Shown: positions 37,461-46,484, counted from the first letter of the stretch. The stretch is 64,000 nucleotides of DNA from Pseudoxanthomonas dokdonensis (GCF_001431405.1 NZ_LDJL01000007.1:1-64000), one strand, 5' to 3'. The notes: generated from the sequence alone by a model not told the origin. Numbers and translations are program-made.

Positions 37461-38621
37461 ATGAATTTCCACGAATATCAGGCAAAACAGTTGTTTGCCG
37501 ACTACGGCATCCCGGTGCCAGCCGGACGCGTTGCGTCCACTCCCGACGAAGCCGTCGAAGCGGCCCAGGCCCTCGGCAAAGGCCCCTGGATGGTCAAGGC
37601 CCAGATCCACGCGGGCGGCCGCGGCAAGGCCGGCGGGGTCAAGTTCTGCAAGACCACCGATGACGTCAAGACCGCTGCCGCCGGCATGCTGGGCACCAAC
37701 ATGGCGACCTACCAGTCCGCTGGCGTGGCCCTGCCGGTCAACCTGGTGCTGGTGACCGAGGCCGGTGAAATCGCCAAGGAACTGTACCTGTCGGTGCTGG
37801 TTGACCGTGGTACCAAGTCGATCACCTACATCGCGTCCAGCGAAGGTGGCGTCGACATCGAGCAGGTTGCCGCCGAGACCCCGGAAAAAATCCAGACCCT
37901 CAACGTCAGTTTCGTTGAAGGCCTGCAGCCCTACCAGGGCCGCGAAATCGGCTTCAAGCTGGGCCTGACCGCCAAGCAGTCCAACCAGTTGGCCAAGATC
38001 ATGGGTGGCCTGTACACCCTGTTCAACGAAAAAGACCTGTCGCTGGTCGAACTGAACCCGCTGGCGATCCTGGACAGCGGCGACCTGTACGCGCTGGACG
38101 GCAAGGTCAATTCCGACGACAACGCCACCTTCCGCCACAAAGACCTGGCGGCGATGCGCGACACCTCGCAGGAAGACGAAACCGAAGTGCTGGCCTCCGA
38201 GCACGATCTCAACTACGTGACCATGGACGGCAACATCGGCTGCATGGTCAACGGCGCTGGTTTGGCGATGGCGACGATGGACGTGATCTCGCTCAACGGC
38301 GGCAGCCCGGCCAACTTCCTTGACGTCGGCGGCGGCGCCACCAAGGAACGCGTGACCACGGCGTTCAAGCTGATCCTGTCCAGCGACAAGGTCAAGGCGA
38401 TCTTCGTCAACATCTTCGGCGGCATCGTCCGCTGCGACATGATTGCCGAAGGCATCATCGCCGCGGTCAAGGACGTCGGCGTCAAGGTGCCGGTGATCGT
38501 GCGGCTGGAAGGCACCAACGTGGAAGCCGGCAAGAAGCTGCTGGCCGAATCGGGCCTGGCCATCCAGTCCGCCGACGACATCAACGACGGCGCCAAGAAA
38601 GCCGTCGCTGCTGCCGCCTAA
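37461..38621 (+). CDS. sucC: Succinyl-CoA ligase (ADP-forming) beta subunit
   Basis: The ATP-grasp beta subunit of the TCA cycle enzyme that makes succinate and ATP from succinyl-CoA, 386 residues, the usual length. It starts [20 protein letters not shown]. It carries [25 protein letters not shown] with a Mg ligand, and the C-terminal [17 protein letters not shown]. It forms an alpha2-beta2 or alpha-beta complex with SucD, 22 bases downstream. The linkage to pilSR is characteristic of xanthomonads. The alpha-ketoglutarate dehydrogenase genes are not in this window. Confidence 0.97.
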   Translation: MNFHEYQAKQLFADYGIPVPAGRVASTPDEAVEAAQALGKGPWMVKAQIHAGGRGKAGGVKFCKTTDDVKTAAAGMLGTNMATYQSAGVALPVNLVLVTEAGEIAKELYLSVLVDRGTKSITYIASSEGGVDIEQVAAETPEKIQTLNVSFVEGLQPYQGREIGFKLGLTAKQSNQLAKIMGGLYTLFNEKDLSLVELNPLAILDSGDLYALDGKVNSDDNATFRHKDLAAMRDTSQEDETEVLASEHDLNYVTMDGNIGCMVNGAGLAMATMDVISLNGGSPANFLDVGGGATKERVTTAFKLILSSDKVKAIFVNIFGGIVRCDMIAEGIIAAVKDVGVKVPVIVRLEGTNVEAGKKLLAESGLAIQSADDINDGAKKAVAAAA

Positions 38622-38643
38622 TCACGAGATCCAAGGATTCCCA

Positions 38644-39519
38644 ATGAGCGTTTTGATCAACAAGAACACCAAGGTGATCGTGCAGGGCTTCACCGGCCAG
38701 CAGGGCACCTTCCACGCCACCCAGATGGTGGAATACGGCACCCAGGTCGTCGGCGGCGTGACCCCCGGCAAGGGCGGCACCACCCATATCGAGCTGCCGG
38801 TGTTCAACACCGTCGCCGAAGCCGTTGAAGCCACCGGCGCCGACGCCTCGGTCATCTACGTGCCACCACCGTTTGCCGCCGATGCGATCCTGGAAGCGGC
38901 TGCTGCCGGCATCAAGGTCATCGTCTGCATCACCGAAGGCATCCCGGTGCTGGACATGCTGCGGGTCAAGAACGTGCTGAACGGCCATCCGGACGTGACC
39001 CTGATCGGTCCCAACTGCCCCGGCATCATCACCCCGGGCGAGTGCAAGATCGGCATCATGCCGGGCCACATCCACCAGCCGGGCAAGATCGGCATCGTCT
39101 CGCGCTCCGGCACCCTGACCTACGAAGCGGTCAAGCAGACCACCGACGTCGGCCTGGGCCAGAGCACCTGCATTGGTATTGGCGGTGACCCGATCAACGG
39201 CCTGAACTTCGTCGACTGCCTGAAGCTGTTCAACGAAGATCCGCAGACCGAAGGCATCATCATGGTCGGCGAAATCGGCGGCAGCGCCGAGGAAGAAGGC
39301 GCTGAGTACATCAAGAACCACGTCAAGAAGCCGGTCGTCGGCTTCATCGCCGGTGCCTCCGCCCCTCCGGGCAAGCGCATGGGCCATGCCGGTGCCATCG
39401 CCTCCGGTGGCCAGGGCACGGCCGAAGGCAAGTTCGCGGCGATGGAAGCCGCTGGCGTCACCACCGTCCGTTCACCGGGCGACCTGGGTGCCGCGATTGC
39501 TGCCCGCTTGAAGAAGTAA
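38644..39519 (+). CDS. sucD: Succinyl-CoA ligase (ADP-forming) alpha subunit
   Basis: The CoA-binding alpha subunit, 291 residues. It has [21 protein letters not shown] near the start, the [18 protein letters not shown] segment, and [17 protein letters not shown] with the histidine that is phosphorylated during catalysis. AAGGA before the ATG is a good ribosome site. It is followed by a strong terminator, so sucCD is a two-gene operon. Confidence 0.97.
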   Translation: MSVLINKNTKVIVQGFTGQQGTFHATQMVEYGTQVVGGVTPGKGGTTHIELPVFNTVAEAVEATGADASVIYVPPPFAADAILEAAAAGIKVIVCITEGIPVLDMLRVKNVLNGHPDVTLIGPNCPGIITPGECKIGIMPGHIHQPGKIGIVSRSGTLTYEAVKQTTDVGLGQSTCIGIGGDPINGLNFVDCLKLFNEDPQTEGIIMVGEIGGSAEEEGAEYIKNHVKKPVVGFIAGASAPPGKRMGHAGAIASGGQGTAEGKFAAMEAAGVTTVRSPGDLGAAIAARLKK

Positions 39520-39557
39520 GCATTGGTCACCGGCGAGGTGTCGGTGATGTCGAGAAG

Positions 39558-39585
39558 AAAGCCGCCTTCGGGCGGCTTTTTTTTT
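39558..39585 (+). terminator. Rho-independent terminator after sucD
   Basis: Stem AAAGCCGCC / GGCGGCTTT with a TTCG tetraloop, followed by an uninterrupted run of nine T from 39577. A strong terminator, 38 bases after the sucD stop. Confidence 0.93.
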
Positions 39586-39614
39586 GGCTGGATGTTGATG
39601 AAAGTCGCGTGACC

Positions 39615-39665
39615 TTGCCCCCACCCCGGCCCCCGTACCTGATACGGGGGCTGGGGTGGGGGCAA
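39615..39665. repeat. Near-perfect 23-bp inverted repeat (repeat family copy)
   Basis: The arms (39615-39637 and 39643-39665) are 23 bases with a single mismatch, around a five-base CCTGA loop. Each arm is CCCCCACCCC-type sequence ending in CCCCCGTA. The half-site matches those at 26851-27258 and 40056-40117. It lies 43 bases upstream of the DUF559 gene. Confidence 0.85.
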
Positions 39666-39708
39666 AATAGCGACAAACCAAGCAAGGCAAAGCACAGGAG
39701 GTGCAACG

Positions 39709-40107
39709 ATGCGACAGGGACAGAAACGCGACCGCGCGCGGCAACTGCGCCGGGACATGACGACCGCGGAACGACGCTTATGGGGTGTGCTGCAGAAACG
39801 ACAACTGGACGGATGCCGCTTCCGGCGCCAGCATCCGATTGGCCGGTACATCGCCGATTTCGCCTGTCTTGAGGTGGGGCTGATTGTGGAAGTCGACGGT
39901 GGCCAACATATGGACGCACGCAGCGATCGCGTGCGTGATGCATTCCTGCAAGAGCAGGGTTTCCAGGTTCTGCGCTTCTGGAATGACGAGGTGTTGACCA
40001 ATCTGGATGGTGTGTATTGTCGATTGGAAGCGTGGTTGAACGAATATCGCGAGCGTTGCCCCCACCCCAACCCCCGTATCAGGTACGGGGCAGGTTCTAC
40101 CCCGTAA
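39709..40107 (+). CDS. DUF559 family protein (Vsr-like PD-(D/E)XK nuclease fold)
   Basis: A 132-residue protein of the DUF559 family, which has a Vsr-like endonuclease fold. It begins with a basic arm (RQGQKRDRARQLRRDMTTAERRLWGVL). The core YIADF (D50) and IVEVDGGQH (E61, D63) has the acidic residues of a PD-(D/E)XK site, followed by VLRFWNDEVLTNLDGV. The start has an ideal AGGAGGT ribosome site. The domain ends near residue 116; residues 117-132 are encoded by a copy of the dispersed repeat (40056 onward), which also supplies the stop. Palindromes lie on both sides. DNA substrate and role are unknown; a RAYT-like role for these repeats is a guess. Confidence 0.8.
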   Translation: MRQGQKRDRARQLRRDMTTAERRLWGVLQKRQLDGCRFRRQHPIGRYIADFACLEVGLIVEVDGGQHMDARSDRVRDAFLQEQGFQVLRFWNDEVLTNLDGVYCRLEAWLNEYRERCPHPNPRIRYGAGSTP

Positions 40108-40117
40108 ACAGGGGAGG
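40056..40117. repeat. Dispersed GC-rich palindrome overlapping the 3' end of the DUF559 gene
   Basis: The reverse complement of this segment closely matches the core of the 228-bp repeat: CCTCCCC-like, the GTTTACGGGGTAGA word, CCCCGTACCTGATACGGGG, and GGGGTGGGGGCAA. It therefore holds the same two hairpins in inverse orientation. It encodes the last 16 residues and stop of the DUF559 gene. Confidence 0.82.
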
Positions 40118-40418
40118 AAGCTAGGCGACAGGGCCAGGGAGTGGACCGCATAGTGTTTGAATTGTCGTGCATCTGTGACAGATAAAGATCTGTTTTTGCC
40201 CCCTCCTCCGCTTGCGGGGGAGGGTTGGGGTGGGGGCAGGCTCCTGGCCGTGAACAGCGACGCGGCTGGATTGGTGCCGGCACTGCACCGCAAATGAACG
40301 CCGCCGGACGCCTGTTGCGGCGCTTCTGGAATAATGGGCGCCAGCGATCCATACCGCGTCCGCGTACACGGACGTCGCCCAGCCGCCTGCCTCGCAGTGA
40401 CAGATCCAAAGGACATCC
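40108..40418. other. 311-bp gene-free gap between DUF559 gene and nadE
   Basis: It contains the end of one repeat copy, a weak hairpin ACAGAT-AAAG-ATCTGT followed by TTTT (40178-40197), a further repeat copy at 40197-40240, and the nadE leader with AAAGGA before the ATG. No small gene is supported. Confidence 0.5.
40197..40240. repeat. Dispersed GC-rich palindrome, further copy
   Basis: CTCCTCCGC-TTGC-GCGGGGGAG forms a stem with one mismatch, followed by GGTTGGGGTGGGGGCAGG, the same end as the copies at 26851, 39615 and 40056. It is the third such element within 630 bp around the DUF559 gene. Confidence 0.7.
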
Positions 40419-42077
40419 ATGCCAAGAACTCTTCGCATCGCCATGGCCCAGTTCGACTTTCCGGTCGGGGCGGTGGCTGGCAATCTCGAGCGCATCCAGC
40501 AGATGATCGCGCAGGCGCGGGATGAATACGGCGCCGACGTAGTGATGTTCCCGGAATTGGCCATCAGTGGTTATCCGCCGGAAGACCTGCTGATGCGGCC
40601 GCGCTTCCTGGCTGATTGCGAAAGCGCGTTGCGGCAGATTGCGGCGACCACCACCGGCATCGTCGCGGTGGTTGGCTGGCCGGAGTCGGCCGGCAGCGTG
40701 GTCTACAACTCCGCCAGCGTGCTGCGCGACGGGCGGCTGGAGCGGACCTACCGCAAGCGCGAGCTGCCCAACTACAACGTGTTCGACGAGCGCCGCTACT
40801 TCGACGTCGATCCCGATGGCGGCTCGTGCGTGTTCACGGTCAAGAGCGTGCAGGTCGGATTGCTGGTCTGTGAGGATCTGTGGTTTGCCGAGCCGATCCA
40901 TGACACCGCGATGCAGGGCGCCGAAGTGGTGGTGGTGCCGAACGCCTCGCCGTTCGAGCGCGACAAGCACGCACAACGCGATGCGCTGATCAGCCAGCGG
41001 GTGGCCGATACCATGCTCGACGGCAGCCAGCTGGGCGTCGGCCTGGCATACCTGAACGTGGTCGGCGGCCAGGACGCGCTGGTGTTCGATGGCTCGTCGG
41101 TGGTTGCCGACGGCGATGGCAGCGTGCATCCGGCCGCAGCCGCGTTCAGCGACCAATGGCTGGTGGTGGACTTCGATGCCGATACGCGCCGGTTCTCGCC
41201 GGTGGTATGGATGGACGACGGTGATGAAAGCCGCGATGCCCTGGCCTGGCGGGCGATCGTGCGCGGGCTGCGCGACTACTGCGGCAAGAACGGCTTCAGC
41301 AAGGTCTGGCTGGGACTGTCAGGCGGCATCGATTCCTCGATCGTACTGGCGCTGGCGGTCGATGCGCTGGGCGCGGACAACGTCACCGCGGTGCGCCTGC
41401 CCTCGCGCTACACCGCCGAACTGTCCAATGATCTGGCCCAGGAACAATGCGATGCATTAGGCGTCAAGCTGCTGACGATTCCGATCGAGGCGCCGTTCAA
41501 GGGCTTCCTGGAGGCCCTTGGGCCGAGCTTCGAAGGCCTCGCCGCTGACACCACCGAAGAGAACCTGCAGTCGCGCAGCCGCGGCGTGATCCTGATGGCG
41601 TTGTCGAACAAGCTCGGTGGGCTGCTGCTGACCACCGGCAACAAGAGTGAATACGCGGTCGGCTACGCCACCATCTATGGCGACATGTGCGGCGGTTATG
41701 CGCCGATCAAGGATCTGTACAAGACCGAGGTGTTCGAGCTGGCCCAGTGGCGCAATACCGTTGGTGGCGCGCCGGTGATCCCGCCGGCGGTGATTTCGCG
41801 GCCGCCATCGGCGGAACTGCGGGAGAACCAGAAGGACCAGGATTCACTGCCGCCGTACGATGTGCTCGACGCGATCCTGTACCGCTACATCGATCAGGAG
41901 CAGTCGCGCGATGAAATCGTCGCCGCCGGTTTCAATGCTGAAACGGTCGACCGCATGCTGAAACTGGTACGCACGAATGAATGGAAGCGCCATCAATCGG
42001 CGCCGGGGCCGAAGATCTCCAAGCGCGCGTTCGGCCGCGAGCGACGGTACCCGATCAGCAACCGCTACGGCAGTTGA
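40419..42077 (+). CDS. nadE: Glutamine-dependent NAD+ synthetase
   Basis: A two-domain enzyme of 552 residues that amidates nicotinic acid adenine dinucleotide. The N-terminal carbon-nitrogen hydrolase domain releases ammonia from glutamine: E in MFPELAISGYPPEDLL, K in RTYRKRELPNYNVFDE, and nucleophile C near 151 in VGLLVCEDLWF. The C-terminal synthetase domain has the PP-loop LGLSGGIDSSIVLAL near residue 300, then TTGNKSEYAVGYATIYGDM. The start has AAAGGA upstream. A bidirectional terminator separates it from the convergent HAD gene. Confidence 0.96.
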   Translation: MPRTLRIAMAQFDFPVGAVAGNLERIQQMIAQARDEYGADVVMFPELAISGYPPEDLLMRPRFLADCESALRQIAATTTGIVAVVGWPESAGSVVYNSASVLRDGRLERTYRKRELPNYNVFDERRYFDVDPDGGSCVFTVKSVQVGLLVCEDLWFAEPIHDTAMQGAEVVVVPNASPFERDKHAQRDALISQRVADTMLDGSQLGVGLAYLNVVGGQDALVFDGSSVVADGDGSVHPAAAAFSDQWLVVDFDADTRRFSPVVWMDDGDESRDALAWRAIVRGLRDYCGKNGFSKVWLGLSGGIDSSIVLALAVDALGADNVTAVRLPSRYTAELSNDLAQEQCDALGVKLLTIPIEAPFKGFLEALGPSFEGLAADTTEENLQSRSRGVILMALSNKLGGLLLTTGNKSEYAVGYATIYGDMCGGYAPIKDLYKTEVFELAQWRNTVGGAPVIPPAVISRPPSAELRENQKDQDSLPPYDVLDAILYRYIDQEQSRDEIVAAGFNAETVDRMLKLVRTNEWKRHQSAPGPKISKRAFGRERRYPISNRYGS

Positions 42078-42118
42078 CCCACTGCCCGGCGGATGCCCGT
42101 CTGGCGGCGTGAAGCGTA

Positions 42119-42145
42119 AAAAAAGGGCCCAGCGGGCCCTTTTTT
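42119..42145. terminator. Bidirectional terminator between nadE and the HAD gene
   Basis: A perfect 12-bp stem AAAAAAGGGCCC / GGGCCCTTTTTT with an AGC loop gives a U-tract in both directions. It serves nadE on the plus strand and the HAD gene on the minus strand. Confidence 0.92.
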
Positions 42146-42167
42146 CGTTTCAAGCATCTGACGGCGC

Positions 42168-43184
42168 TTACTTGCTCTGCTGGGCTTCGCACTCGAACTT
42201 CATCACGCATTTCCACTCCGACTTCATGCTGATGAGGCTCCAATTGCGTTCCTTGGACTCTTCGATACCGTGGTCGAGTTTGCCGAACGGCGACTTGCGG
42301 TCATAGGCGAATTCACGCTTGCCATCGTCGTGATGCAGCAGCATGCCCAGTCGCGGTCCGGCACCGGAAGTCGTCCATTCCAGCATCTGGATGTCGCCAT
42401 CGGAATTGCCGAAGGCGGCGATCGGGCGGCGGCCAATGTGGTACTGGATCATCACCGGCTTGCCGGTCTTGTCATCCAGGAAGTTGAGCGCCGGCTGGCG
42501 TACCAGCGTGGGCTTGCCGTCCTTGAGCTGGTATTCGACCTTGATGGTGCTGCCGATCACCTGCTCCGGCGGGATGCCGTAGATCGACTCCGTCCACGGC
42601 CGCATGAAATCAATGCCACCGCCGGAGACGATGAAGGTCTTGAAGCCATTCTGGCGCAGGAAGTACAGCAGCTCCAGCATCGGCTGGTAGACCATTTCGG
42701 TATACGGCTGGCCGGTCTTGGGATGGCGTGCCGTGCGGATCCAGTCGCTGGCGATCTGGTTGAACTCATCGGTGCTCATGCCGGCATGGGTGACCATCAC
42801 CATTTTCAGCAGGCCTTCCTCACCGGATTGTGCCAGCGCGGCCATGTCGTTCTCGAGCACGGCCTTGAACGGCTGCTCGGTTTTCCACTCTGGATGTTGC
42901 GCTGCCAGCGCCTTGACCCGATCCAGGGCAAAGGCCAGTTGCACGTACATCGGCTGTTCGGCCCAGAGGGTGCCGTCGTTGTCGAACACGGCAATCCGTT
43001 CGTCCGGGGCGACATAGTCCGCGCCACCCTGCTGGGTCACACGGTTGACGAAATCAATGATCGCGGTGCGGCTGGGGCCATCGTTCCATGATGGCAATGG
43101 CTCGGCGCCGAACGCCGCGCCGGCAGCCAGCGCCAGCGAGGTGGCCAGCAAGGCGCTGGCAAGAGGTTTGAAGACCAGGTTCAT
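42168..43184 (-). CDS. Secreted HAD-family phosphatase
   Basis: A 338-residue protein with an N-terminal signal peptide (ALLATSLALAAGAAFGA, cleaved about residue 26). The HAD core motifs are present: IAVFDNDGTLW with the nucleophilic and acid/base aspartates, a FIVSGGGIDFM threonine/serine-type motif 2, and the AAFGNSDGDIQML motif 4. The family is phosphoserine phosphatase-like. It is likely periplasmic. A CAGGAGA ribosome site precedes the ATG. It follows the sulfatase gene by 65 bases on the same strand, with a strong hairpin in between, and is probably cotranscribed. Substrate unknown. Confidence 0.82.
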   Translation of the reverse strand: MNLVFKPLASALLATSLALAAGAAFGAEPLPSWNDGPSRTAIIDFVNRVTQQGGADYVAPDERIAVFDNDGTLWAEQPMYVQLAFALDRVKALAAQHPEWKTEQPFKAVLENDMAALAQSGEEGLLKMVMVTHAGMSTDEFNQIASDWIRTARHPKTGQPYTEMVYQPMLELLYFLRQNGFKTFIVSGGGIDFMRPWTESIYGIPPEQVIGSTIKVEYQLKDGKPTLVRQPALNFLDDKTGKPVMIQYHIGRRPIAAFGNSDGDIQMLEWTTSGAGPRLGMLLHHDDGKREFAYDRKSPFGKLDHGIEESKERNWSLISMKSEWKCVMKFECEAQQSK

Positions 43185-43207
43185 GGTGTCTCCTGCGCTT
43201 TAAGCGA

Positions 43208-43232
43208 GCCGCCCCGCATGATGCGGGGCGGC
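43208..43232 (-). other. Intercistronic hairpin between sulfatase and HAD genes
   Basis: An 11-bp stem GCCGCCCCGCA / TGCGGGGCGGC with a TGA loop, without a U-tract. It is more likely an mRNA-stabilising or partial-termination element than a terminator. Confidence 0.5.
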
Positions 43233-43249
43233 GTTGGGGTTGGCGTCAA

Positions 43250-45124
43250 TCAGTTTCCGCTTGGCATCGGAATACTGAAGCCTTCTTTTTCCAGATTCTC
43301 TCGTACGTACTGGAACCGCTGGTACTGGCTCAACGTGATCGGTCCGGTATACGTCTCGCTCTGCAACTTGCGCGGCGGGTACTTGATGTAGCTCTTCATC
43401 TTCTCCTGGGTCGCGGCGTTGATTGCCACCAGCATCCAGGTACGTTCCGTGTAGTTGTTCATGAAGATGTCGTAGCGTTCCTGCGGGTCCTGCCAGAGAT
43501 CGAAGATCTGCGGCACGGTCGCCACGTATTTCTCCGGACCCTTCCAGCCCTGGTTGGCATCCACGGCCAGGCCGCCGGTGGAAGCCCCGTTGTCACCGCG
43601 CAGGTTGAACACGGCCTTGTAGTTGCCTACGCGCACCGCACCCGGGGTCAGCTCGTTCTCGGTGAAGTAGAACCAGGAATTGCGCAGCGGCTTGCCGGTG
43701 GCGAACAGGACCGGCGACATGTCGATGCTGTCGAAGATGATCGGCTTGCCGTCGCGGTCGTTGCCCGGCAGTTCCACGCCGGCCACGTTGGCGAAGGTCG
43801 CCATCAGATCCAGGCCACCCATGACGTCGTGGTTCTTGACGCCGGCCTTGATCTTGCCGGGCATCCAGGCAATGGCCGGGACGCGGTTGCCGCCTTCACG
43901 CACGGTACCCTTGGTGCCCCGGAACGGGGTGTAGCCGGCGTCCGGATAGACGTCCTGCCATGCACCGTTGTCGGTGGTGTAGAACACCAGGGTGTTCTTG
44001 TCCAGGCCGGTCTCGCGCAGCTTGGCCATGATCGCGCCGATGCGTGCATCCAGTTCGACGATCGAGTCGGCGTACTTGGACTTGGACAGTGACTTGCCCT
44101 GGAATTCCGGGTCCGGCATGTTCGGCTGGTGGACCTTCATGAAGTTGATGTTCATGAAGAACGGTTCGGCCGGCTTGTCCCTGGCGACCTGGTCCAGATA
44201 GTCCAGCGAGGCTTTTTCGACATAGGCGTCGAAGAACGGGATACCGACCACGCCGGTCGGGTATTCCTCGCTGTTCTCGTCAGGCTTGTTGACGTACTGG
44301 CCGTTGATTGCGAAATCCTCGACGGCTTCCTCGCCGGCATTGGCCGACAGCGAACCGCGGGTGACCTTCTTGAACATGGCGCGCATTTCCGGCGTCATGT
44401 CCGGGAACCAGGTCGGGTCCGCGTAGGTGTAGGCATTGAGGTGGTACAGGCCGGCGTACTTCATGACGTCGTAGCCTTGTGCATTGGGCAACGCGTAATC
44501 GGATTCGCCAAGGTGCCACTTGCCGGTGAAGAACGTGTGGTAACCGGCCTTCTTCAGCATCGATGCCAACGTCCACTCGGCGGCCGGCAGACCGCCACCC
44601 TGACCCTGGAAGGCCACGGTGGTCATGCCGCTGCGGTTGGGGATGCGACCGGTCTGCATGGCGGCGCGGCCCGGGGTACAGCTGGCCTGCGCGTAGAACG
44701 AGAACATGGTCATGCCTTCGGCTGCCAGGCGGTCGATGTTGGGGGTCGGCATGCCCCGGCCTTCGCCGCCGCCGTATGGGCCCAGATCGCCGTAGCCGGT
44801 GTCATCGGAGACCAGCAGGATGATGTTCGGCTTGGAACCGGCGACCGCGGAGGCGGCCTGCGGATCGACCGGCACCGGGGTCGGGTTGGCATCCAGCGCG
44901 GCATGGATGCCGACACCGACCGCGCCGGTGGCGTCGGTCGATGGCGCCATGGCCGCGGAGCTGGGGCCAGCGGCGGCGACAGCGGCGGAACTGCCGCCTG
45001 CGGGAGTGTCGTCGGCGTTGTTGGCGACGGGGGCGTCACCCTTGCCGCACGCTCCCAGCATCGCTGCCATCGCGATCAGTGGTACGTACCTCGTGAGTAT
45101 TTTTCTCTTTCGACTGCTGGACAT
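43250..45124 (-). CDS. Sulfatase, lipoprotein, formylglycine-dependent (Cys type)
   Basis: A 624-residue exported sulfatase of the arylsulfatase family. The signal MSSSRKRKILTRYV...AMLGAC has a lipobox LGAC, so it is a lipoprotein with an Ala/Pro-rich linker (about 25-85). The sulfatase domain has NIILLVSDDTGYGDLGPYG and the modification motif CTPGR with Cys at about 149, matched by the FGE gene 88 bases upstream. The GKWHLG metal/active-site motif is present. AGGAG precedes the ATG. A longer in-frame reading to 45292 is not needed. Natural substrate (sulfated glycan or aryl sulfate) cannot be told from sequence. Confidence 0.9.
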   Translation of the reverse strand: MSSSRKRKILTRYVPLIAMAAMLGACGKGDAPVANNADDTPAGGSSAAVAAAGPSSAAMAPSTDATGAVGVGIHAALDANPTPVPVDPQAASAVAGSKPNIILLVSDDTGYGDLGPYGGGEGRGMPTPNIDRLAAEGMTMFSFYAQASCTPGRAAMQTGRIPNRSGMTTVAFQGQGGGLPAAEWTLASMLKKAGYHTFFTGKWHLGESDYALPNAQGYDVMKYAGLYHLNAYTYADPTWFPDMTPEMRAMFKKVTRGSLSANAGEEAVEDFAINGQYVNKPDENSEEYPTGVVGIPFFDAYVEKASLDYLDQVARDKPAEPFFMNINFMKVHQPNMPDPEFQGKSLSKSKYADSIVELDARIGAIMAKLRETGLDKNTLVFYTTDNGAWQDVYPDAGYTPFRGTKGTVREGGNRVPAIAWMPGKIKAGVKNHDVMGGLDLMATFANVAGVELPGNDRDGKPIIFDSIDMSPVLFATGKPLRNSWFYFTENELTPGAVRVGNYKAVFNLRGDNGASTGGLAVDANQGWKGPEKYVATVPQIFDLWQDPQERYDIFMNNYTERTWMLVAINAATQEKMKSYIKYPPRKLQSETYTGPITLSQYQRFQYVRENLEKEGFSIPMPSGN

Positions 45125-45212
45125 GCCGTTCTCCTGTGACGTTTGGTTCCAACCTTGTGTGCGGAGCGTTTCCTGGCTCCGCGGGATTTCCCGGTCGATG
45201 CAACAGCCCGCG

Positions 45213-46484
45213 TCAGCGGCGCTGTCCCGCATCGGCCAGGGCAATGCTTCGGGCCGGCGGCGGTGCGTCCTCGACCAGCCGGAAGCCGACATGGCTCATG
45301 GCGTTCATCGGGTCGTTGCCGCGGCGCGCGCTGGGCCGGTAGCTCAAGCAATATTCGACATTGCAAAGAAATGAGCCGCCGCGGATGGTGCGGCGGGGAG
45401 CGGCAGGCACGGCGCCGCTGTCCAGCGGATCCCAGGAATCATCAGGGCCGGTCGGGTCGACGATGACCTGGTCCGGATGGGCCTTGGCCTGCAGTTCGAA
45501 ATAGTCGGAGCGGTAGTTGTCGGCGGTCCACTGCCAGGCATTGCCGGTCATGTCGACCAGGCCATAACCGTTGGGCGGGAAGGTGCCGACGCGGACGGTG
45601 CCGACCGCGCCACCGGCCTGCGGGCTGACCACCGGGAAGCGGCCTTTCTGCTCCGAATCCCAGATCTCGGTCATCGACTTGCCGTCGGGCTTGAACTCGT
45701 CGCCCCAGGCATAGGTGGCCTGGTTGAGGCCGCCGCGGGCGGCGAATTCCCATTCGGCCTCGGTCGGCAGGCGCTTGCCGGCCCACTTGGCGTAGGCCAG
45801 GGCATCCTCGTAGCTGACCTGGACCACCGGATGGTTGTCCTTGCCCTCGATGCTGCTCTGCGGACCCTGCGGATGGCGCCAGTCGGCACCGGGCACGAAG
45901 CGCCACCACTGATTGACGTCGCGCAGGTCGACCGGGGCTTCGGTACCGACAAAGACCATCGCCCCGGGGACCAGGGCTTCTTCCGGCAGCGGCGGGGTGC
46001 CCGGCGGCAGTTGCACGGCCAGATCTTCCCAGCGCTGGCGCTGTTCGGCGGTGGTGACGTAACCGGTGGCCTTGATGAATTCGGCAAACTGGGCGTTGGT
46101 GACGTGGGTGCGATCCATCCAGAAGCCGTGCACCCGCACCTTGTGGGTCGGTTGTTCGTTGGGATGCGCCAGCTGGTGGTCGCTGCCCATCAGGAAGTCA
46201 CCGCCCGGTATCCAGGCCATCTGCTGCGGGCCGCTCTGACCATCGCCGATGATCATCCGCGGTGCGCTGGGGGCGGCATCGGCGCTGCTGCTCGCGGTGG
46301 TCGTCGCCTGATCATCCTGAGAGGTGATCCAGACGGTGGCGGCACCGGCGGAAAACACGAACGCCACCAGGCCAGCCAGCCCAAGACGGACCGAATCGGA
46401 GAGCCGCCGGCGCGCAGGAGCCGCAGCTGCCTGCGCCGTGTTGGCGGGAGCCTTGCGTTGATTCCTGACCTGTCTGCTGCTCAT
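45213..46484 (-). CDS. Formylglycine-generating enzyme (SUMF1/FGE) with N-terminal membrane anchor
   Basis: A 423-residue protein. A cytoplasmic basic tail precedes one membrane helix (about 33-52, LGLAGLVAFVFSAGAATVW) and a linker rich in Ala, Ser and Thr, then an FGE-sulfatase domain: MAWIPGGDFLMGSD, YEDALAYAKWAGKRLPTEAEWEFAARGG, GNAWQWTADNY. The catalytic cysteine pair is in FLCNVEYCLSYRPSAR, five apart as in human FGE (Cys336/341). It converts the sulfatase Cys to formylglycine. The topology puts the catalytic domain in the periplasm, where the sulfatase is exported. I used the ATG at 46484, with GGAG upstream, rather than 46529. Confidence 0.87.
   Translation of the reverse strand: MSSRQVRNQRKAPANTAQAAAAPARRRLSDSVRLGLAGLVAFVFSAGAATVWITSQDDQATTTASSSADAAPSAPRMIIGDGQSGPQQMAWIPGGDFLMGSDHQLAHPNEQPTHKVRVHGFWMDRTHVTNAQFAEFIKATGYVTTAEQRQRWEDLAVQLPPGTPPLPEEALVPGAMVFVGTEAPVDLRDVNQWWRFVPGADWRHPQGPQSSIEGKDNHPVVQVSYEDALAYAKWAGKRLPTEAEWEFAARGGLNQATYAWGDEFKPDGKSMTEIWDSEQKGRFPVVSPQAGGAVGTVRVGTFPPNGYGLVDMTGNAWQWTADNYRSDYFELQAKAHPDQVIVDPTGPDDSWDPLDSGAVPAAPRRTIRGGSFLCNVEYCLSYRPSARRGNDPMNAMSHVGFRLVEDAPPPARSIALADAGQRR

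Noticed and set aside
39120-41156. Minus-strand frame of about 670 codons across sucD, the DUF559 gene and nadE
   Set aside because: It runs antisense to three solid genes and through two terminators or repeats. A shadow of GC-rich codon use.
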